Shown one piece after another: positions 7,010 to 11,293 of a stretch of 11,293 nt of DNA. Every line of letters begins with the position of its first letter. The first letter of the stretch is position 1. Position numbers and translations under genes: made by a program. The stretch is from Ignavibacteria bacterium (GTDB lineage: Bacteria; Bacteroidota; Ignavibacteria; Tepidaquicellales; Tepidaquicellaceae): assembly GCA_016716125.1 (NCBI GenBank), contig JADJWZ010000030.1:1-11293 (forward strand). Direction: 5' to 3'. The notes beneath the pieces are model-generated. The model was given only the letters and a program-made list of their open reading frames with translations, was not told where the DNA came from and did no database searches.

Positions 7010-7064
7010 TTAAAGGTTAGAGATGACTGAGGAGGGACCTGCATTCTTATGTTTGGAGTTTTAT

Positions 7065-7319
7065 TTATTTACTGACTGTGATTATCGAGTCAATAGTACC
7101 GTCTGACTTGTGTATTTCGACTTTATCAGTGTTGTTGTACTTTTTTGCAAATGAAACAGCTTTAACTTTTGATTCGAAGCTCTTTCTTATTTTATCAAGA
7201 TGGTCAGGAACAACAGACCACTTTTTAGAAGTGTATGGAATAACATGAAGTTTCGTTTTTGATGGATTCTTAGCAACCTTTGAAAGTTGCTTTAGTGTTC
7301 TTTTTGTTTTTGCAGTCAT
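7065..7319 (-). CDS. DUF2188 domain-containing protein
   Basis: This is an 84-residue basic protein. After a Lys-rich N-terminus (MTAKTKRTLKQLSKVAKNPS), residues about 24-82 match the small DUF2188 fold. They contain LHVIPYTSKKWSVVP (24-38), the helix KVKAVSFAKKYN (51-62) and the closing VEIHKSDGTIDSIITV (67-82). The pattern 'HV-P-x-x-x-x-W-x-V ... (A/S)x-x-x-A-x ... V-x-I-H-x-x-D-G-x-I' is characteristic. Related small proteins are common in bacteria and on mobile elements, and their biochemical role is unknown. The gene is intact, starts at ATG, and is bracketed by decayed sequence and by two heptamer arrays. A DNA- or protein-binding adaptor role is possible but not shown. Confidence 0.8.
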   Translation of the reverse strand: MTAKTKRTLKQLSKVAKNPSKTKLHVIPYTSKKWSVVPDHLDKIRKSFESKVKAVSFAKKYNNTDKVEIHKSDGTIDSIITVSK

Positions 7320-7446
7320 TGTTTTTATTTATCCTAAATTTTATTTTCCATTCCATTTACCTTAATGAAAATAAATTTTAAATTCTTTTTTTCAATATCA
7401 TTTTGTTTCTATGACAGACTCTTGGAAACAGGATTTAACAAAATGA

Positions 7447-7715
7447 TTAAAGGATAATTGTATTCATTTTTCCATCAGCGGCAGTATGTTCCAAAATGGA
7501 ACTAACTGAATCTTCTATCAATTCACCCGATTTAAAAATATTTTTTAAGTGTTTGGTAACTGCTGGACGCTTAACACCAAATAAGCTGGCAATCTTTTGT
7601 TGGTAAGCCATACCGTTTCATTTTTCAGATAAATTTCAACTCTTACACCGCCATTGGGTGTATTGTAAAGTAATATTTCATTAAAGCCGCTTTGCGGTTT
7701 ATTTTTTTCAAAATT
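7447..7715 (-). pseudogene. RhuM-family (virulence RhuM) protein remnant, frameshifted
   Basis: Two minus-strand frames joined near 7602 give the N-terminal third of a RhuM-family protein. The first reads EILLYNTPNGGVRVEIYLKN then ETVWLT. The second continues QQKIASLFGVKRPAVTKHLK and NIFKSGELIEDSVSSILEHT, then AADGK. This is the family's 'ETVWLTQxQ(I/M)AxLFxV-R-x-x-(I/V)-T-x-H-I-x-N-I-(F/Y)-x-x-GEL' helix-turn-helix region. The break is explained by loss of one C (ACCCAA to ACCAA). No ATG is found at the 5' end, where an in-frame TAA occurs at 7718-7716, and the frame ends at a TAA at 7449-7447. The remaining roughly 200 residues of the family are absent. RhuM-like genes are typical of accessory islands and often lie near restriction or toxin-antitoxin systems. 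The remainder of 7320-7861 holds no gene I can support. Confidence 0.75.
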
Positions 7716-7822
7716 TTAAATTCTTCATTCGAAATTCCAAATTGACTCGCTTCCCCGGCAGAGTCACTGGAGAATTTTCCGGGACACTGTCGGAATATCT
7801 TCTAGAATTTTTATTGTTTGCT

Positions 7823-7866
7823 CATTAACTATTAACTACTAACTATTAACTTTTTAACTTACTAAC
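7823..7866. repeat. Heptamer tandem repeat array 2 (TACTAAC-like, about six units)
   Basis: The units on the plus strand are CATTAAC, TATTAAC, TACTAAC, TATTAAC, then the 8-mers TTTTTAAC and TTACTAAC. The unit matches array 1 at 6954-7009. The right end overlaps the TAG stop codon of the pRiA4b ORF-3 family gene (7864-7862), so that gene's termination codon is itself part of the repeat. Confidence 0.8.
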
Positions 7867-8404
7867 TGCTCAGAAATTTGTTTACTCTTTCAATATCAAA
7901 TAAATCGGGATCATAATCTTCACCCATCCATTCTTTTATCTCTTCATGATCAGGATGCTTCTCATCTTTTAAAATGTTCAGCATATCATAAAAGCCGTAT
8001 ATTCCGCCGCAATCTTCAGGCGGACAATTAAGTTCTCCCGCAAGGCATACAGGGTAATGTTGTTCAGGATTTTTTTCAAGAATATTTTCCAGCACTAATT
8101 CATGTTCCCATCCGTCTCCAAAATCATATTCATAAATTATTATTGTTTTAGGTGCATTAAAGATCTCCGATAACTCTGTTTCTTTATCATCAGAAATATC
8201 ATCTCCCTCATGCATTTCAGGATCACCGATGTATCTGTCCTCTTCGAAGATGAACTGATAGAGATGGTCATTTTCCCAGCCCATTATGGCTTGAATTAAA
8301 TAATGTAAATCACGAAACATCAGGTTATCTTCTGTCTGAAACCTTCGCCATATTTTAGGGTTGCTTCCCTTTAATGTGATTTTGAATTGTAAGATTTTAC
8401 TCAT
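7862..8404 (-). CDS. Plasmid pRiA4b ORF-3 family protein
   Basis: This is a 180-residue acidic cytoplasmic protein and is full length for the family (also called IS1096 passenger TnpR-like). It has LQFKITLKGSNPKIWRRFQT at about 5-24, MGWENDHLYQF at 41-51 and the hallmark YEYDFGDGWEHELVLE at 91-106. Next come LNCPPEDCGGIYGFYDML at 125-142 and the ending EWMGEDYDPDLFDIERVN at 158-175. The family is named from an Agrobacterium plasmid ORF and is found on plasmids, near insertion elements and in chromosomes. No biochemical activity is firmly established; the conserved Cys, His and Asp pattern suggests metal or nucleic-acid binding, which is inference. It lies 14 nt after the 112-residue hypothetical gene on the same strand, probably in one transcript. 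Its stop codon is embedded in a heptamer repeat array. Confidence 0.92.
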   Translation of the reverse strand: MSKILQFKITLKGSNPKIWRRFQTEDNLMFRDLHYLIQAIMGWENDHLYQFIFEEDRYIGDPEMHEGDDISDDKETELSEIFNAPKTIIIYEYDFGDGWEHELVLENILEKNPEQHYPVCLAGELNCPPEDCGGIYGFYDMLNILKDEKHPDHEEIKEWMGEDYDPDLFDIERVNKFLSS

Positions 8405-8418
8405 TCTCTTAATTATTA

Positions 8419-8757
8419 TTATTTAAAAATTCTGCATAGTTCCGTAATTTCTATTTGTGTTTCTTCTCTAAATTCCTTCAGATCATCTTCCGAAATTATT
8501 CCATCAATCAGTTGCGCAGCAATTATATCAATATAATCTGAGCCTCTCATTCCGTCATATCTGCGGGCTATATGTTTATCATTGTCTCTGACTGTTTTAA
8601 AAAGCAAATGGTAAGCATCGCGGTTATCCGTTTCCTTATTTTTCCAGTTCTGCAAAACGGTATAGGCATCATTCAGTGCCTTCGCATATTCAACCTGCAA
8701 TCCTTTTTCAATTATTTCACGGGCAATTCTTTTCTCTCTTTTAGAAAGTGTGCTCAT
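8419..8757 (-). CDS. Hypothetical helical protein, 112 residues, upstream of the pRiA4b ORF-3 gene
   Basis: This small, charged and probably all-helical protein was not recognised. It starts MSTLSKREKRIAREIIEKGL, continues with a helical stretch VEYAKALNDAYTVLQNWKN (about 23-41) and a central HLLFKTVRDNDKHIARRYDG (about 50-69). It ends in IIAAQLIDGIISEDDLKEF and a final acidic helix. There is no signal peptide or membrane segment. The start ATG at 8757 lies in an AT-rich leader without a ribosome site. The 14-nt gap to the downstream pRiA4b ORF-3 family gene, with no terminator between them, argues for a two-gene operon. Function would have to be inferred from that partner, which is itself poorly understood. 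Confidence 0.8.
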   Translation of the reverse strand: MSTLSKREKRIAREIIEKGLQVEYAKALNDAYTVLQNWKNKETDNRDAYHLLFKTVRDNDKHIARRYDGMRGSDYIDIIAAQLIDGIISEDDLKEFREETQIEITELCRIFK

Positions 8758-8820
8758 TGATTTTTGTAATTAAGTATAGTTTGATTTAATTAAAAACATC
8801 TAATTGGAAAACTAATTGTT

Positions 8821-9051
8821 TTATCCTCCGCTTAAGGCATCAGCATGAATTACTTTTTTAATTCCATTGACAGATTTAATTGTATCTGATGCTGCAGTTT
8901 CCACTCCAAGTGTAGTTCCGTCAAGTGCAAAGAATTCTACATCAAATGCATCTTTCCGGGATGTTCAGACACAATTGTTCCTACATCACCTTATATAAAT
9001 GGCGCACCTTTCAGATCTTTTATTAAAACTACTCTTAAATTCTTTGACCAT
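8821..9051 (-). pseudogene. DUF4926 small protein, inactivated by two frameshifts and a nonsense codon
   Basis: Joining three segments gives a DUF4926-like protein of about 77 residues. MVKEF starts at the ATG at 9051. A shift near 9035 (one base gained or two lost) leads to RVVLIKDLKGAPFI, an in-frame TAA at 8993-8991 and GDVGTIVSEHPG. One base lost near 8960 leads to DAFDVEFFALDGTTLGVE and TAASDTIKSVNGIKKV, ending HADALSGG before a TAA at 8823-8821. The 'V-V-L-x-K-D-L ... GD(V/I)GT(I/V)V ... F-x-VEF ... (D/N)G-x-T' order is the family pattern. DUF4926 genes are small, of unknown function, and common beside toxin-antitoxin-like cassettes. The DNA is still easily read, so decay is recent. Between 8758 and 9063 nothing else is seen. 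Confidence 0.72.
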
Positions 9052-9063
9052 AAATTTTTATTT

Positions 9064-9690
9064 TCATTTTATACCATTCGAAAATCTCTCCTGTTTTTCC
9101 CCAATAATACGTGAAGTAATTTTAATATTTTCATCAGGAACCGAGTTAATTAAAGTTTCCCAGGTTAAAACAAATAATGGAATTTCTGTTTGGTTTTTTA
9201 ATCTGGTATAATTACTGGAAGGATGATTTTTTAATTTAATAACTTCATTCCATTTGCTTTCCTTTATTAATAAACATTGAATAAATATGTAATCCTTCAG
9301 TTTTTCACTGCAGGATTTTATCCTTATGGAATTTTGAACAACATCCTTTACGAAACCCCAATCAGTTAAAAATTTAGCTTCAATAGCTATGCAAATTTTA
9401 TTTTTATTATCCATAATAAAAATATCTGCAAGTTCTCCCCTGTCTGTTTTGCAAATCAAATATGAATGAACATCAAATGTTACATGAGAATCCGCCGCAG
9501 ATAATTGAATGTTTAATTTTTCTGAATTAATATAATCTATACATTGAGTATTTATTATTTCATTAAAATTGGTAATTCGTTCATTAAATCCATCAACTAA
9601 TTCATTAAAATAATAACCGCAAAAAAATTTGTAATATAAATTTCGTTCTTTCTCGGATTCGAGTAAATTGTCGATTTGATTAAATAACAT
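9064..9690 (-). CDS. PD-(D/E)XK nuclease-like hypothetical protein
   Basis: This is an intact 208-residue soluble protein. Residues 86-110 read ELADIFIMDNKNKICIAIEA followed by KFLTD. An acidic residue (D89) ends a short strand, and 15 residues later a hydrophobic strand ends in E104-A105-K106. That spacing and setting is the core of a PD-(D/E)XK nuclease fold, with E86/D89 and E104/K106 as the candidate metal-binding and catalytic residues. The N-terminal 60 residues are helical. The C-terminal part contains FVLTWETLINSVP (about 173-185), a strand-helix unit also seen in such nuclease-like proteins. I do not recognise a named family. It sits between the broken AbiE toxin gene and the broken DUF4926 gene on the same strand, which favours a defence-associated role. 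That role is inference; nuclease activity is not established by sequence alone. Confidence 0.78.
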   Translation of the reverse strand: MLFNQIDNLLESEKERNLYYKFFCGYYFNELVDGFNERITNFNEIINTQCIDYINSEKLNIQLSAADSHVTFDVHSYLICKTDRGELADIFIMDNKNKICIAIEAKFLTDWGFVKDVVQNSIRIKSCSEKLKDYIFIQCLLIKESKWNEVIKLKNHPSSNYTRLKNQTEIPLFVLTWETLINSVPDENIKITSRIIGEKQERFSNGIK

Positions 9691-9710
9691 TTTCGTTTTT
9701 TATATTTATC

Positions 9711-10118
9711 TTATCTGATTGCCTTTTGTAATTTCTTAATATGCTTTTGTAAAGTTCTCCATACCTTCTCAAACTCCAGAACATCATTTAATTGGTTTGT
9801 TAATTGATATTCCCAGGATTTTTTGAATATTTCTTTTTTACCATACAGTACAGTTCCCAAGACTTTTGGGTTTAATTCTTTAAATTTTGCTTTTTCAATA
9901 AAATCAGGAATGTAATCAATGATTTCATATCCTTCATTCTCAAGGAGAAACCATACATCATATAAATCTCTCGGCGCTGTTCTTTGCATTAACGATCTCA
10001 ATTTTTCAGCAATTATTTCACTAATTGTGTAGCATAAAATTTCATTGGCTTCCTTCTGAATCAGTATATACATCAATAACTTCTTTAGAACCGGCTCATT
10101 ATAAATTTTCATTATCAC
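9711..10118 (-). pseudogene. C-terminal fragment of an AbiEii-type nucleotidyltransferase toxin
   Basis: This 135-residue frame carries the C-terminal half of an AbiEii/AbiGii toxin. After a short IYNEPVLKK it has ISEIIAEKLRSLMQRTAPRD at about 32-51, then LYDVWFLLENEGYEIID and a helical tail ending KKLQKAIR. The SEIIAEKL...QR...PRDLYDVWFL block is the family's second conserved region. The stretch around residues 14-22 (LMYILIQKE) does not fit the family. The neighbouring frame reads VIDVYTDSE at the same place, so there is probably an out-and-back shift at about 10060-10090. There is no independent start logic for this ORF: it is the displaced continuation of the frame beginning at 10519. It is 20 nt from the downstream nuclease-like gene on the same strand. 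Confidence 0.82.
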
Positions 10119-10162
10119 TTATATCAACCTTTATACTATTTTGCTGCCTCCCCAAAGGACCT

Positions 10163-10519
10163 TTATATTTCATTGAAAAAACTATTATTCCTCAAGGTGT
10201 TAACTTTTTCATCCACTGTTTCAAGGGAAATTTTCGATTTGTCATCAACCCATTTATACAAATTGTCAAACTCATTTTTTAATATTTTTGAATCGAGCGA
10301 ATCTCCATTAAGTGTAAAATCCAGATCTTCCGATAACCTGTAATCTTTTATATACATTTTTCTGATTGCAGTACCGCCTTTTAAAATTAATTTTTCTTTC
10401 AGATAATCATTTTGTGAAATGCCTTTTAAAACCCAACCGATAACATAGTCTTTTTCGATTTGAGTATCCCTGAGCTGAAGACCGGATGCAATTTTAGATA
10501 TTTCACCTTGTTGAATCAT
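10163..10519 (-). pseudogene. N-terminal fragment of an AbiEii-type nucleotidyltransferase toxin
   Basis: This 118-residue frame begins MIQQGEISKIASGLQLRDTQ and holds both catalytic motifs of the family. LILKGGTAIRKMY lies at about 44-56 (the GG-S/T nucleotide-binding loop) and YRLSEDLDFTLNG at 60-72 (the metal-binding D-x-D). In characterised type IV toxin-antitoxin systems the toxin transfers nucleotides and the AbiEi antitoxin counters it through transcriptional repression. The frame ends at a TAA at 10165-10163. The true continuation is in another frame from 10173: MKYKGPLGRQQNSIKVDISD then NENL. This is the expected 'Y-x-GPLG...SIK-x-DIS-x-NE' block. A further shift near 10115 leads into the C-terminal fragment. 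Each shift equals one base gained or two lost. The ATG lies 2 nt after the stop of the AbiEi-like gene, the normal AbiE operon arrangement. No intact toxin can be made. Confidence 0.88.
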
Positions 10520-10521
10520 CG

Positions 10522-11292
10522 TTAAGTGATCAATGAATGTAAAGCTTCATCTATTCCAACATTATCTATTATTTTCCACCTGCTATTATATTTTCCTTTC
10601 TTTGGATAGCCTGGATCCAGATATGATAATGATCTGCTTATTTTATTCTCAATCGAACTTATTATAAAATCGAATTCAGCAAAATTTTCCATTATGAATC
10701 CAAGCCGTTTGAGAACAACATCGGCGTTGAATCTTTCCAGGTAATCGAGCATTTTATTTATATTAATTTCCTTTCTGCTTCTGTCAATAGCTTTCACAAT
10801 CTCAATTACACCCGATGCATATTGAGGTTTATAAAGACAGTCAATGATTGTCTTTTCAAGATCACTGCAAAAGACTTTCTCAAAATTATTGATCCATTTT
10901 TTTTCAAAACCAAAAAAATGCTGTTCGTTATATTTTATAAATTCAAATTTTATATTATTAATGATTTGCTTTTTGGGATGAACTGCTTGTTTGAAATTAT
11001 ATATTCAGTTAGTGAGGCTGGGTTATTAAACCATGTATATCAAAAGCGCTGTAAAACCAATATAGTATTCTTCCGGATATGTCAGCTTATCTGCAACTAT
11101 ATGCCAGTTCGGAAAGTAATCGAAATTCTTTTCATACGGAATAATTGTATATAACCCGTCCTTTATTCGCAATATCAGTCTCCGCTTAGTCATATCGCTC
11201 AGAAGTCTTCTGATATTTTGATTTTTGATTCCGCCTAATATTTTTTCAACATCTCTGGTATTGAAAAATAGTTGATTCTTTTCATTCAGAAT
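10522..11292 (-). pseudogene. AbiEi-type antitoxin, frameshifted, 5' end beyond the window
   Basis: The upstream part (from 11292) reads ILNEKNQLFFNTRDVEKILG and then NIRRLLSDMTKRRLILRIKD and GLYTIIPYEKNFDYFPNWHI, a winged-helix antitoxin domain. It ends with YYIGF before the frame fails. Between about 11055 and 10984 three breaks occur, each explained by loss of one base. Corrected, they give YSAFDIHGLITQP, SLTEYIISNKQ and VHPKKQIINNIKFEF. The original frame then resumes: HFFGFEKKWINNFEKVFCSD, LEKTIIDCLYKPQYASGVIE, RFNADVVLKRLGFIMENF and GKYNSRWKIIDNVG, ending in LHSLIT. 'SDLEKTIIDCLYKP' and 'VVLKRLGF' are typical of AbiEi. Antitoxins of this family repress the abiE promoter and neutralise the AbiEii toxin. 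Only the last 91 codons (from an internal ATG at about 10797) form an uninterrupted terminal frame. The toxin gene follows 2 nt downstream. Confidence 0.85.
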
Positions 11293-11293
11293 T

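Noticed and set aside
7681..7707. Plus-strand hairpin CCGC-TTT-GCGG followed by a T run, terminator-like
   Set aside because: The stem is only four strong pairs with a bulge and lies inside the RhuM remnant, with no plus-strand gene upstream to terminate.
10025..10282. Plus-strand 85-codon ORF
   Set aside because: It is antisense to the AbiEii fragments; the minus strand carries conserved toxin motifs.
10822..11154. Plus-strand 110-codon ORF
   Set aside because: It lies opposite clear AbiEi coding sequence (LEKTIIDCLYKP etc.) and has no recognisable features.

Overview
The window reads as chromosomal DNA of an AT-rich member of the Bacteroidota/Chlorobi/Ignavibacteriota group, most likely an ignavibacterium-like lineage. 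The best clue is the protein read on the minus strand from 5031. It has a signal peptide, a Ycf48/BNR-type propeller and a C-terminal type IX secretion sorting domain containing the 'QNYPNPFNP' block typical of these bacteria. Most starts also lack a Shine-Dalgarno, as is usual in this group.

Layout. Positions 1-3332 look like ordinary, intact housekeeping sequence. A plus-strand yajQ-family gene converges through a bidirectional terminator with a minus-strand RlpA/SPOR cell-wall gene. A minus-strand two-gene unit follows upstream: a DUF2306-like membrane protein overlapping, by ATGA, a YARHG-domain lipoprotein. From about 3.4 kb to the right edge the window becomes an accessory region, almost all on the minus strand. 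Intact genes there alternate with clearly broken ones. The intact ones are a 262-residue unknown, a DUF2188 protein, a pRiA4b ORF-3 family protein with a 112-residue partner, and a PD-(D/E)XK nuclease-like protein.

The broken ones were found by reading through stops and joining frames. They are the T9SS cargo protein whose sorting domain is cut by an in-frame TAG, a frameshifted and truncated DUF932 gene, a RhuM-family remnant, a DUF4926 gene with three lesions, and both halves of an AbiE-type (AbiEi/AbiEii) toxin-antitoxin operon. Two short unidentified remnants at about 3.5 kb and 5.2-5.5 kb may belong with them. Two arrays of a 7-bp repeat (TACTAAC) bracket the DUF2188/RhuM segment.

Interpretation. 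AbiE, RhuM, DUF932, DUF4926, pRiA4b ORF-3 and a stray PD-(D/E)XK protein together suggest a defence/mobile-element-associated island in advanced decay. Several lesions look like homopolymer contractions, so sequencing error must be excluded before decay is accepted. I saw no tRNA, rRNA, CRISPR array, intact transposase or integrase. I did not find a convincing new multi-gene system; the two unknown intact proteins and the nuclease-like orphan are the best candidates for new biology.
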